Assembly (NCBI GenBank): GCA_045614605.1
Contig: JAZLDH010000017.1
Span: 1-37,666, forward strand
From: Onthomorpha sp937906975
Lineage (GTDB): Bacteria > Bacteroidota > Bacteroidia > Bacteroidales > P3
Direction: 5' to 3'
Length of the DNA stretch: 37,666 nt
Positions 1 through 9,047 of the stretch are shown piece after piece. A program made the position numbers and the translations under genes. Each line of letters starts with the position of its first letter. Within the stretch, counting starts at the first letter, position 1. The notes below the pieces were generated by a model that ran no database searches, was not told where the DNA came from, and was given only the letters and a program-made list of their open reading frames with translations.

Positions 1-750
1 CATACTGCTCTTACTTCTACTGTGTATGTTGTATTTGGTGTTAGGTCTGTTAATGACTTAGTTGTAGTTGTAAGTGTTTCTGCTGCGCCAGAGTTTAGTT
101 TAAATTCGTATGCTTCTGCTGTGCCTGTCCATGTGATTTCAGCTGTTGTTTCTGTGATGTTGTTTGCTGTTAAGGCTGTTGGTGCATCGCATGGCAATAC
201 TTGTTCAAGTGTTGTAAATGTTGCTGAAACCCAATCAGAGGTTTGTTCTCCGCATACTGCTCTTACTTCTACTGTGTATGTTGTATTTGGTGTTAGGTCT
301 GTTAGTGATTTTGTTGTAGTTGTAAGGGTTTCTGCTGCGCCAGAGTTTAGTTTAAATTCGTATGCTTCTGCTGTGCCTGTCCATGTGATTTCAGCTGTTG
401 TTTCTGTGATGTTGCTTGCTGTTAAGGCTGTTGGTGCATCGCATGCTGCTGCTGGTGTTATGAAACTTACGCTTACCCAATCAGATGTTTGTTCATCGCA
501 AACTGCTCTTACATCTACTGTATAAGAAGCGTTAGGATTTAAGCCTGTTATTGTTTTGCTTGTTGTTGTAAGCGTTTCAGTTGCTCCTGCGTTTACTCTT
601 AATTCGTAAGTGTCTGAAGCTCCTGACCAAGTGATTTCGGCAGTTGTTGATGTAACGTTGCTTACTGCTATATCAGTTGGTGCATCGCAAGGGATAATCA
701 TAAGTGTTGTGAATTGGATTGAATCCCATTCCGATCTGTTTGTTGCATTA
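1..750 (-). repeat. Tandem FN3-encoding repeats, ~246-252 bp period
   Basis: The DNA at 1-252 recurs at 253-498 with long stretches of identity. For example, the segment from about 80 to 165 matches about 332 to 417 nearly base for base, while the linker of each unit differs. A more diverged third unit lies at about 499-700. The spacing is 252 and then 246 bp (84 and 82 codons), so the frame is kept. The higher identity of the units nearest base 1 suggests recent expansion, and further copies may lie beyond the window edge. Confidence 0.85.
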
Positions 751-3700
751 CATACTGATCTTACGTAAACTGTGTAAGTTGTGTTAGGTGTTAATTCGTA
801 GAATTGATAGAAAGGAATTGTAGAATTTTCTATTGTTCCATTTTCTCCAAGTCTTACTTCCCAACCACATTCACTTCCGTTTGAAGACCATGATAAGATT
901 GCAGTGTGTGATGTGATGTTGTCTTCTTCTATTAGTAATGAGCTTGGTTGAATACAAGGTGATGTTTCGCCTACTAAGTTTACTTCAAAGTTATCTAAGA
1001 ATAAATTAAGGTCAGAGTCTCCATAAAGTGTAGAAGCGTAGATTCCTATTTTGATTCTTCCTGCTAATGGAGTTCCTGTTGCATCTACTAATGAGATTGT
1101 TTTTCTTGATAATGATGTTGTAATATCAGTAAGGTTGTGTTCAGTGTCTGCATCTGCATTTGCAAAGATAACTGCATTTGCACTTGACCAAGTCAATCCG
1201 TTATCTGTAGAGATAACTACTGCAATTTTGTCGTCATCTTCAAATGTTGTTGCATTGCTGTTACTATAGTCATGTGCAGCAATATCAAATGAGAATTGGT
1301 AAAGTTGAGTATTAGTGTCTCCTAAGTTGATTGTTGGAGTAATAATCCATTTGTGTTTATTGCTTCCCCATAGGTTATAATACATTTTGTTTGTACCATT
1401 ATATTCTATTGGGTTACCGCTTATTTGCCAAACATAATCTGTTACGTATTCAATATTTGTGTTTTCTGTTAATTCTCCGTTTGCATAGTACCAACAATTT
1501 GAAGAGTTATATACTCCTGCTTCAAATCCTTCTGTCCAAGGTGCTGATAAACTTGCACAAGGAGTGTTGAATGTTGTGCTAACAAATTGAGATGATTCTG
1601 TTGCTGAACAAATTGTTTTAACTCTTACATTGTATTCTGATCCAAATTGTAGGTTGGTTAATGTGTAAGGGTTTGTTATGTTGCTAACTGATGTCCAAGT
1701 TGATTCTGAGCTTAATTTGTATTCTAATAGGTAGTTTGCTCCTTGGTTGATTGTGTCAGTAAAGCTTATTATTGCTTGTGCTTCTTCTCCGCCGTCTGTT
1801 GCAAGTGCTGTAAGGTCTGTTACTTCAAAACAAGAACGCACTGAAACTTCTATGTTATCTACTGCCAAAGGAGGGTTTGTTGCAGACATATTATCATTGT
1901 ACCATAAAAATACTAATTGATAAACTCCGTTTGCATATTCTTGTCCTAAGATGATAGATTCTCTTGTCCATTCGTCAGATTGTTGATATTTGCTTTGTCC
2001 TATTCTGTAAGAAGAATTTATGTTTATTGGAAGACTTTCTCCAAGTGGTAATAGATATACTTGCATATAGTCATAGTAGTATTCTCCTAATCCTTTCCAA
2101 TCAAAAGATAAATTCCAAGAGATGTCGTCTCCAAATGTTAAGAATGTGCTAAGAGTTGATATTGTATTGGTGTTTCCACTGTAAGCATTTGTTACTCCAT
2201 TATCATTACTTACATAGAATGCTCCTCCGTTTGTTAAGTTACCTGCTTCATCTGTTGTGTTGTTTACAGCTGTTCCATGACACCATTTGTCTAATGAATT
2301 AGCGTATGCACTGTTTGGTGCAGATACTGTCCATTCTGTTATTCCTAATACATCGTCAAAGTTTTCTGCGTATGGAATTGTGTTTACTATTGGTATGAAT
2401 AGGTTTACAGGATAGCTCCAATATGCTCCTTCGCAGTTTTGTTTTACTGCTATTGTGTAGTTTCCTCCATCAACGTTTGTTGCTAATGTATAAGGGAATG
2501 TTGAGCCTGCTGGTATTGTAACTTGTGTTGCAGTTTCTGGATCGAAAGTGTTAGAAGTAGGAGCGTATGCTACTATCCAACCGTTTTGTGCTCCTAAGGT
2601 GTCAAATGTTACTACTATAGAAGAACCATCAGGTGTGGTTGCTGCTAATCCGTGTACGTCTGGACAAGGAGGTGCTTGATTGATTCTTACATTATCAATG
2701 AAGAATTTAGCTGCGTTATGACGAACTGCAAATGCTAAACGTGAAGTTGTTGTTACGTTTGAAAGGATTACTTCTTTTTCACTCCAAGCTGAACCTGATA
2801 TTGTAACGCTTGTTAGGTATGTTGCGTTTGCTGTGTCTGCTCTTGATGCTAAATCGTTTTCTGAAACATCTAATGCAAAGATGTCTAATGTTACTGCTCT
2901 TTCCCAGTTGTAGTATAGTGAGGTTTCAAATTGTAGTCTTTGTTCTCCGTCAAAGTCAAAGGCTGGTGTGAATATCCATTCGCTAACAACAGGTCTGCCA
3001 TCTCCGTATGAGTCTCCGTTGTATGCTAAGGCGTATCTGTCTCCGTCATTTGATTCTTGGTCTGCTTCTTGACGTGTTGTTGACCATTTGTAAGAAGATT
3101 CAGATGATAGGTTTATCCAACAAAGTGGTCCTGATATTCCTATTCCTGTTCCTGTAAATATTCCAGAGAATGTGTTTGTGTAAGGTAATTCTTGAACTGC
3201 TGCACAGTTTGTAACGAAACTTCCGCTTACATAGTTTGTTATTTCTCCATCACATAATGCAGCAACTTTGTATTCGTATTCTGTTCCTAATTCAAGTTCT
3301 GTTAATGTGTATGTTAATTCTGTTGTTGTAGCTATTAACCATTCTTGTGATGATACAGGCTTATATTCTATTTGATATGTTGTTTCAGTTGGGTTTGATG
3401 ATGTGATGTTGATTATCATTTCAGAAGGGTTTTCTGTTCTTTGATAAGTAACGCTTGCTGGTGCTATACAAGAAAGTGAAGCTATGCTTAAGTTGTCAAT
3501 TGCTGCTGGTGGTGGGTTTCCATCTGCATAGTCGTTTCTCCACATAAATACTAATTTTTGCATAGTACCTAATCTTCCTGCTGCATCTAAAACTATGTTT
3601 TCTGTATTCCAAGTTGTAGAACCTTTTAAATGACTTGTAAGTGCGTATCTGCTTGCTGGTTCTCCTCCATGTGATAAATCGTATTCAACAGGTACTAAGA

Positions 3701-5693
3701 ATACTTTCATGAAGTCGTAAGTGCCTTCTCCGTAACATTTCCAATCAAACGAAATGCGGAATGCTACTGAACCATCTGTTGGGAATGATATAAGTGTTGT
3801 GAAATAGTTTCTTGATTCAACATTTGTTGTATAAGCATTTGATGTTCCACCATCATTACTGATGTAAACTGCTCCTCCTTGTTGTGATTCTGGATTGTTT
3901 GTTGCTGTTCCGTGTGTCCAAGCGTTTATTGTTGCGTTTATGAATTGTGCTTCTGGAGCATTGCCTATTGTGTTGTAGTCTTGTGTGAAAGGTGCTACTG
4001 CTACTGTACCTGCTGCTGGTAATGTTACTGAAACAGGCTCAGTGAATGTTCCATCACAGTTTTGTTTTGCTGCTAAATAGTATGTTGCTCCTGGTGTTAA
4101 ACCTTGAATTAGGTAAGGGAAATCAGCTGCATTGTAAATGTTTATTGTTGTCGCTGTTTCTGGGTTAAAGGCTTCTGCTGAATCAGCCGCTGCATAGGCA
4201 ACTACCCAACCGCTTCCTTCGTGGTTTAATGTGCTAAGGTTTATTTGAATTGCATCTACGTTAGAAATAATTGCATTGAAACCATAAACATCTGGACATT
4301 CTACTTCTTCTATTGTTACTTGTGGAATGTAGAATGATGGGTTAGGGTTTTTGTTTACAAGTGCTATTCTTGCTGTGTTTTCTACATTAGATAATAATAC
4401 TTGGAATGTTTGTCCCGATGGAGTGTTCGCATCGCTTAATATTGTAGCAACATAAGTAAAGTTAGAGGTGTCGGCTTCTGATGTAATATCTGAGTTTGTT
4501 ACATCTAAAACATAAACATCAAACATTACTATGTCTGTTGCATAGTCTTTGTCTATTGATAATGTTAAGGCTTCTGCTCCTGTAAATTCCATTGCAGGGA
4601 AAATTAACCAGTCGCTATTTGTTATTGTTTCAGAAGTAGAGAAGTATCCCATAAGAGAGCTTCTTGTAGCAACTCCTCCCCAACGATAAGTTGAGTTGCC
4701 ACCGTTTACGTTTATCCAACAGTGATGAGGAACTGTTCCTCCTATTGAGCCTTGAACAAAGTTTGTTGCAAAATCTTCACTCCAAGGGAATGATTCTACT
4801 GGTGCACAAGCTGTGTTGAAACTTTCAAATGTTGGGAAAGCTTGTGAGTCTTCTCCACAGTTTGCAACAACTTGTACTTCGTAAACTGTTGAAGAAGTTA
4901 ATCCGTTTATTTGTATTGTTGTGTCGTTTGTTGTTCCTACTGTGATAAAGTCTTCTGCTCCTTGTTGTCTGTAAGAAACAGTAAATGATGTTCCTTCTCC
5001 GTTAGGATTTGACCAAGTAGCTGTTGTTGAAGTTTGGTCTGTATTAGAGAATGCTAAATTTTGAACAGGCAAACAAACATCTGCTCCTTCTGGTAATCTC
5101 GTGAAAATTGCAGAAGGTGCTAAGGTGGTTGAATAAACTCCAGAAGGGTCTTCTGGTGTAACTGCTCTTGAATCGCGTGCAGTGTATAAAGTACGGTTTG
5201 CTGGTGTAGAGTATTCTCCTCCCATTCCCCAAGCGGTGCTATAAAAGTAAGTACCCATAACTGATCTTACCGCTACAACAAGGTTGTTTGCTCCTGTGTA
5301 AATGTATGGAACTTGAAATTCTACATTATGCCAACCTGTTCCTGATAAGGTTAACGAACCTGTATAAACAGATGTAAAATTCTCTGTAAGCATTAATGTA
5401 TTGCTTGAGAAAGATTGTGCAGAGGTTTCGCTTAATAACACTTCTATTTGGATAGTTCGTGTACCCGCAGTGTTTTCTGAAAGATACCAGCTAATGCCTG
5501 AAAGAATACCAGGTGTAAGCTCTGATGATAGGTAAATACTTTGAGAGTAGGCGTAGTTAAATCCTGTTTGAATCAATGCTGTTGATTGATTTGTGTTAGG
5601 AAAAGCTACTGTATCTCTCAAAGATGTTTCTTGGGCTTTTAACCCTATGGCAACACATATTGCCATAATCACTAAGAGAAATCTTTTCTTCAT
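1..5693 (-). CDS. Large secreted FN3 / choice-of-anchor J repeat protein (C-terminus beyond window)
   Basis: One reading frame stays open from an ATG at 5693 to base 1, about 1897 codons, with no stop, so the gene is 3'-truncated by the window edge. The N-terminus is a signal peptide (MKKRFLLVIMAICVAIGLKA, cleavage near residue 20). About residues 21-203 form an unassigned beta-rich region. Five fibronectin III-like modules (starting near 205, 464, 739, 1008, 1284) then alternate with five choice-of-anchor J/cleaved-adhesin-like modules (near 294, 561, 828, 1101, 1378; motifs such as PWSEDF, PYAENF, CWINV). From about 1579 onward there are only FN3 repeats (starting near 1579, 1666, 1748, 1831), each with a CDAPT start and an S/AEITW core. 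In Bacteroidota such proteins are typically type IX secretion cargo with a C-terminal sorting domain, which would lie outside the window. An adhesive or matrix role is inference. The only credible upstream signal is a -7 element at 5750-5757. Confidence 0.9.
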   Translation of the reverse strand, partial: MKKRFLLVIMAICVAIGLKAQETSLRDTVAFPNTNQSTALIQTGFNYAYSQSIYLSSELTPGILSGISWYLSENTAGTRTIQIEVLLSETSAQSFSSNTLMLTENFTSVYTGSLTLSGTGWHNVEFQVPYIYTGANNLVVAVRSVMGTYFYSTAWGMGGEYSTPANRTLYTARDSRAVTPEDPSGVYSTTLAPSAIFTRLPEGADVCLPVQNLAFSNTDQTSTTATWSNPNGEGTSFTVSYRQQGAEDFITVGTTNDTTIQINGLTSSTVYEVQVVANCGEDSQAFPTFESFNTACAPVESFPWSEDFATNFVQGSIGGTVPHHCWINVNGGNSTYRWGGVATRSSLMGYFSTSETITNSDWLIFPAMEFTGAEALTLSIDKDYATDIVMFDVYVLDVTNSDITSEADTSNFTYVATILSDANTPSGQTFQVLLSNVENTARIALVNKNPNPSFYIPQVTIEEVECPDVYGFNAIISNVDAIQINLSTLNHEGSGWVVAYAAADSAEAFNPETATTINIYNAADFPYLIQGLTPGATYYLAAKQNCDGTFTEPVSVTLPAAGTVAVAPFTQDYNTIGNAPEAQFINATINAWTHGTATNNPESQQGGAVYISNDGGTSNAYTTNVESRNYFTTLISFPTDGSVAFRISFDWKCYGEGTYDFMKVFLVPVEYDLSHGGEPASRYALTSHLKGSTTWNTENIVLDAAGRLGTMQKLVFMWRNDYADGNPPPAAIDNLSIASLSCIAPASVTYQRTENPSEMIINITSSNPTETTYQIEYKPVSSQEWLIATTTELTYTLTELELGTEYEYKVAALCDGEITNYVSGSFVTNCAAVQELPYTNTFSGIFTGTGIGISGPLCWINLSSESSYKWSTTRQEADQESNDGDRYALAYNGDSYGDGRPVVSEWIFTPAFDFDGEQRLQFETSLYYNWERAVTLDIFALDVSENDLASRADTANATYLTSVTISGSAWSEKEVILSNVTTTSRLAFAVRHNAAKFFIDNVRINQAPPCPDVHGLAATTPDGSSIVVTFDTLGAQNGWIVAYAPTSNTFDPETATQVTIPAGSTFPYTLATNVDGGNYTIAVKQNCEGAYWSYPVNLFIPIVNTIPYAENFDDVLGITEWTVSAPNSAYANSLDKWCHGTAVNNTTDEAGNLTNGGAFYVSNDNGVTNAYSGNTNTISTLSTFLTFGDDISWNLSFDWKGLGEYYYDYMQVYLLPLGESLPININSSYRIGQSKYQQSDEWTRESIILGQEYANGVYQLVFLWYNDNMSATNPPLAVDNIEVSVRSCFEVTDLTALATDGGEEAQAIISFTDTINQGANYLLEYKLSSESTWTSVSNITNPYTLTNLQFGSEYNVRVKTICSATESSQFVSTTFNTPCASLSAPWTEGFEAGVYNSSNCWYYANGELTENTNIEYVTDYVWQISGNPIEYNGTNKMYYNLWGSNKHKWIITPTINLGDTNTQLYQFSFDIAAHDYSNSNATTFEDDDKIAVVISTDNGLTWSSANAVIFANADADTEHNLTDITTSLSRKTISLVDATGTPLAGRIKIGIYASTLYGDSDLNLFLDNFEVNLVGETSPCIQPSSLLIEEDNITSHTAILSWSSNGSECGWEVRLGENGTIENSTIPFYQFYELTPNTTYTVYVRSVCNATNRSEWDSIQFTTLMIIPCDAPTDIAVSNVTSTTAEITWSGASDTYELRVNAGATETLTTTSKTITGLNPNASYTVDVRAVCDEQTSDWVSVSFITPAAACDAPTALTASNITETTAEITWTGTAEAYEFKLNSGAAETLTTTTKSLTDLTPNTTYTVEVRAVCGEQTSDWVSATFTTLEQVLPCDAPTALTANNITETTAEITWTGTAEAYEFKLNSGAAETLTTTTKSLTDLTPNTTYTVEVRAV

Positions 5694-5749
5694 TTTTACT
5701 TAAAAATTTTAATTATTAAAGTTTGTTGATTTTTTCAAAAACAAAGGTG

Positions 5750-5757
5750 CAAAGATA
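5750..5757 (-). promoter_or_regulatory. Promoter -7 element for the FN3 protein gene
   Basis: On the minus strand the sequence reads TATCTTTG, matching the Bacteroidota TAnnTTTG -7 consensus, about 56 bases before the start codon at 5693. No clear TTTG -33 box is visible at the usual spacing, so the promoter is only partly supported. Confidence 0.5.
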
Positions 5758-5793
5758 CTACTTTTTTGAAAAAGAGAAGATAAGAATGTGATG

Positions 5794-7341
5794 TTATTTT
5801 AAAATTTGAGATATTTTCTCTGCTGCGTTTACCCCGTCAATAGCAGATGAAGTAATTCCACCTGCATATCCTGCTCCCTCTCCACAAGGGAAAAGCATAG
5901 AAATTTGAGGGTGTTGTAAACTTTCTTTATCTCTTAGTATTCTAACGGGCGAAGATGTACGAGATTCCAAGCCTATCATTGTTGCTTGATTGCTTATAAA
6001 GCCTTTGATGCGTCTATCAAAAACCTTAAAACCTTCCGCTAAATTTTCTGCAACGAGTTTTGGTAGATATTCATTCATATTGCAGGCATACAAACCGCTT
6101 GGATAAGATGTAGAACCAATATTGTGTGATTTTTTATTCTTTATAAAATCACTTATTCTTTGAGCAGGTGCTACTTGGTTTTGTATGTACATTTTTTGTT
6201 CACACTCTTGTTGAAATTTCATTAAAGAGAGTGCTGGTTGTTTGCTATATTCTTTTACGTCTTGTAGTGTAACGCTTACAACAATTCCACTATTAGCAAA
6301 TGCTGAGGCTCTATTAGATGCACTCATTCCGTTTACAACAAGGGTTTGTTTTTCTGTTGAAGCAGGAATTATCATTCCTCCTGGACACATGCAAAAAGAA
6401 AAAACTCCTCTGTTCTTTACATTATGTACCAACGAATAGGAGGCAGGAGGTAATAAACTTGCTAATTCTTTATTGTGATATTGACTTGTGTTGATTAATT
6501 CTTGCGAATGTTCCACTCTGACGCCCATTGCAAAAGGCTTTGCCTCTATAGCCCAACCTCTTTCTGCAAATAGGTAGTATATATCTCTTGCCGAATGCCC
6601 TGTTGCAAGTATTACGGCTTTTGCTTCTATGCTTGTATTGTCGGAAGTTTTTATTCCGTAGATAGTATTGTTTTTTATTAGAAAATCTGTAACCTTTGTA
6701 TTGAAATGATATTCGCCACCACATTTAAGAATGGTTTCTCTAATGTTTTTTATTATACGAGAAAGTTTGTCTGTTCCAATATGAGGGTGAGATTCTACTA
6801 ATATGTTTTCATCTGCTCCGTGATAAACAAAGGTTTCTAATATATCATTGATATTTCCTTTTTTTGTAGAACGTGTATATAACTTGCCATCGGAAAAAGT
6901 ACCTGCACCACCTTCTCCAAAGCACCAATTAGATTCTTCATTCAATTCTTGATTGCGAGCAATGATAGCAATATCTTTTTTTCTTTCGCTTACGGGTTTT
7001 CCTCTCTCTATGATGATAGGTTTAAAACCTTCTTCAATCAGTTTCAATGCAGCAAACAATCCACAAGGCCCTGCACCTACAACAATAATTCGTTCTGCAT
7101 TAGAAACATCTTGATAGTTACGTTTGACAGGTGTTTTCTCTATTGGTTTATCGCTAATCAATACTTTTAAACAAAAGGTAGGACGTTTTCTTGCATCAAT
7201 ACTTTTACGTAGTATTTTATAATGCAAATTCTGTGGTTTAATTCCACAAGATGATGCGATTTGTTTTCGTAACGCTCCTTCAACAAAGAATTGTTCGCAA
7301 GCAATAGTTGTATCTATAATTCTTTCCACCCGTTTATTCAA
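5794..7341 (-). CDS. FAD-dependent dehydrogenase, COG2509 family
   Basis: A soluble flavoprotein of up to 515 aa. Residues 1-75 form the N-terminal domain usual for COG2509 proteins (…ILRKSIDARKRP…). A Rossmann FAD-binding motif follows (VVGAGPCG, ~87-94, then IIIERG), with an internal GEGGAGTFSDGKL stretch and the C-terminal GEGAGYAGGITSSAIDG flavin-binding motif. Length fits the family. The physiological substrate is not known for the family, and I do not assign one. No ATG is available near the N-terminus: candidates are a TTG at 7341, which overlaps the porT stop by 8 bases, or a GTG at 7329, so the exact start is uncertain. It is the last gene of the ansA-kinase-porT transcription unit, and its tight spacing suggests co-transcription rather than a shared function. 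Confidence 0.85.
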   Translation of the reverse strand: MNKRVERIIDTTIACEQFFVEGALRKQIASSCGIKPQNLHYKILRKSIDARKRPTFCLKVLISDKPIEKTPVKRNYQDVSNAERIIVVGAGPCGLFAALKLIEEGFKPIIIERGKPVSERKKDIAIIARNQELNEESNWCFGEGGAGTFSDGKLYTRSTKKGNINDILETFVYHGADENILVESHPHIGTDKLSRIIKNIRETILKCGGEYHFNTKVTDFLIKNNTIYGIKTSDNTSIEAKAVILATGHSARDIYYLFAERGWAIEAKPFAMGVRVEHSQELINTSQYHNKELASLLPPASYSLVHNVKNRGVFSFCMCPGGMIIPASTEKQTLVVNGMSASNRASAFANSGIVVSVTLQDVKEYSKQPALSLMKFQQECEQKMYIQNQVAPAQRISDFIKNKKSHNIGSTSYPSGLYACNMNEYLPKLVAENLAEGFKVFDRRIKGFISNQATMIGLESRTSSPVRILRDKESLQHPQISMLFPCGEGAGYAGGITSSAIDGVNAAEKISQILK

Positions 7342-8041
7342 AAGTAAGGTTTATATAAAAGACTTGTGTTCTTATTTTATCCAATACATCTGAATACATT
7401 GTATGGAAGTCAGGAACTAATATGTTTGTTAAACCGTATGAGGTTTTCAATTCTATTCCAAATTTAAAATACGATAAATAGAAGTCTATACCTGCACCCA
7501 CTGTATAAAATATTTCAGAATTATCTATCTTCAACATTACCTCTTCAGGGTTTGCTTTCTTACGCTTTATAGAACCTAAGTCGTAGGCATATTTTCCCCC
7601 TGTTATAAGATACGGCCTCATATTTCTCCAACGCTTAGAACGTATTTTAAGTTCCAAAGGCATCTCTACATATATAGCTTCCAAAGAAGTGCTTTTGACA
7701 AGAAACATTCCATCTTTATTGTATTCGTAAAAGTTCAATCTTCTATCGCCAAAAGTTACACCAGGAGTAAATCTAAGATTAAGAAAATTTGATAATCTGA
7801 GGTCTGTAACGAACATGAGTTGAAAACCACTATTCCTGTCGGAATCAAAACCCATAATAGTGTCTTGATAAGGGCGGAACTCTTTTTCAATCATATTAGA
7901 GTAAAATTGATTGTAGCCAAAAGAGATTCCAAAGTGTGCTATCTTTCCATCATAATGAGGCATATTAGGAGGCGCTGATTGAGAAAAAGCAACTCCAACA
8001 AATGATGAAATTATAATTATTAAACACAGTATTTTTTTCAT
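7334..8041 (-). CDS. porT: PorT-like outer-membrane protein, type IX secretion
   Basis: 235 aa with a signal peptide (MKKILCLIIIISSFVGVAFS) and then alternating hydrophobic strands typical of an 8-stranded outer-membrane beta-barrel (OMP_b-brl_2/PorT). The length matches Porphyromonas PorT (about 240 aa), and the segment YVEMPLELKIRSKRWRNMRP followed by YLITGGKYAYDL resembles PorT rather than a generic barrel. PorT is required for type IX secretion and is thought to act in or at the outer membrane. The start ATG overlaps the stop of the upstream kinase (ATGA), and the end overlaps the FAD enzyme. The window also carries a probable type IX cargo gene at 1-5693. A generic PorT-fold porin of other function remains possible. 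Confidence 0.75.
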   Translation of the reverse strand: MKKILCLIIIISSFVGVAFSQSAPPNMPHYDGKIAHFGISFGYNQFYSNMIEKEFRPYQDTIMGFDSDRNSGFQLMFVTDLRLSNFLNLRFTPGVTFGDRRLNFYEYNKDGMFLVKSTSLEAIYVEMPLELKIRSKRWRNMRPYLITGGKYAYDLGSIKRKKANPEEVMLKIDNSEIFYTVGAGIDFYLSYFKFGIELKTSYGLTNILVPDFHTMYSDVLDKIRTQVFYINLTFE

Positions 8042-9042
8042 ATATCTTTTCTTAATAATTCTCCTAATAGTTTACTTTTGTCAATAGGCACAACACCTAC
8101 ACTTTCACAAACAAGACCGCCTGCAAAGTTGCTGATAGTTGCAATCGTTTCGCTCTCTAATCCAAGTGCCAAACAAAGACTTGCAAGACTAATTACTGTA
8201 TCACCAGCTCCAGAAACATCTGCTATTTTTCTTAAACAAGCAGGCAACATTGTTACCCTTGCTTCTTTTTGTGAAAAATCCATCATAAAAACACCTCTTT
8301 CGCTAAGAGTAATGAAAACTTTATCTATTTTTTGCTTGTGATGCAACAATAAAGCTGCTTCAACAAGGGTGTCTTTATCCGCATTTTCAAAATCAATCTT
8401 TAAACCCTCTTTAAGTTCTTTTAAATTTGGTTTAAACAAATCAATGTTCTTGTATGCGGAAAAGTTTCTTTTCTTTGGGTCAACAGTAGTTGGAATATTA
8501 TGTTTTTTTGCTAAATCTATTATCTTTTCTATTACACCTTCTGTAATTACGCCTTTGTCATAGTCTTGAAAGATTATAGCACTAATTTTTTCGGAATTGA
8601 TTATGCTTTCTATCTTATCAATAAAAACTTTCTCTTCCAAAGCCGAGATATTAGCATCTGTTTCTTCGTCTATTCTCAATATTTGCGTGTTATTTCCAAG
8701 TATTCTTGTCTTAACAGTTGTTGGTCGATTTGCAGAAGAAACAATACCTCTTATATCCATTCCTTGCTGTTTAATCAAATTACAAAGTTCTCGCCCAGGT
8801 ATGTCATCTCCAACAATAGAACAAAGAATAGGATTTGCACCCATTGCAGCTATATTCAAAGCAACATTTGCTGCACCTCCCAAACGGTTTTCTTTTTTAT
8901 TAACTGCGCAAACAGGTACAGGTGCCTCAGGAGAAATTCTATTAACTCCTCCCCACCAATAAGCATCTATCATAACGTCTCCTATGATGAGAACATTCAA
9001 TGATTTGAATCTATCAAATATTTTTACAAAATCTGTTGCCAT
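8038..9042 (-). CDS. rfaE1: D-glycero-beta-D-manno-heptose-phosphate kinase (RfaE1-type PfkB kinase)
   Basis: 334 aa, a ribokinase/PfkB fold. The N-terminus LIIGDVMIDAYWWG followed by RISPEAPVPV and RLGGAANVALNIAAMGA is characteristic of the RfaE/HldE kinase domain. The C-terminal DVSGAGDTVIS motif (~275-285) supplies the catalytic aspartate and anion hole. The protein ends after the kinase domain, so the adenylyltransferase half found in fused HldE is absent and would have to be encoded elsewhere. Role by family: phosphorylation of heptose 7-phosphate for ADP-heptose and LPS core synthesis. The gene starts 5 bases after the ansA stop and overlaps porT by 4 bases, so it lies in a translationally coupled operon. 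Another PfkB sugar kinase is possible but less likely. Confidence 0.8.
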   Translation of the reverse strand: MATDFVKIFDRFKSLNVLIIGDVMIDAYWWGGVNRISPEAPVPVCAVNKKENRLGGAANVALNIAAMGANPILCSIVGDDIPGRELCNLIKQQGMDIRGIVSSANRPTTVKTRILGNNTQILRIDEETDANISALEEKVFIDKIESIINSEKISAIIFQDYDKGVITEGVIEKIIDLAKKHNIPTTVDPKKRNFSAYKNIDLFKPNLKELKEGLKIDFENADKDTLVEAALLLHHKQKIDKVFITLSERGVFMMDFSQKEARVTMLPACLRKIADVSGAGDTVISLASLCLALGLESETIATISNFAGGLVCESVGVVPIDKSKLLGELLRKDI

Positions 9043-9047
9043 TTCAA

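Noticed and set aside
22..525. 167-aa plus-strand reading frame with internal repeats
   Set aside because: It is the antisense of the FN3 repeats of the long minus-strand gene; its repeat structure comes entirely from that gene.
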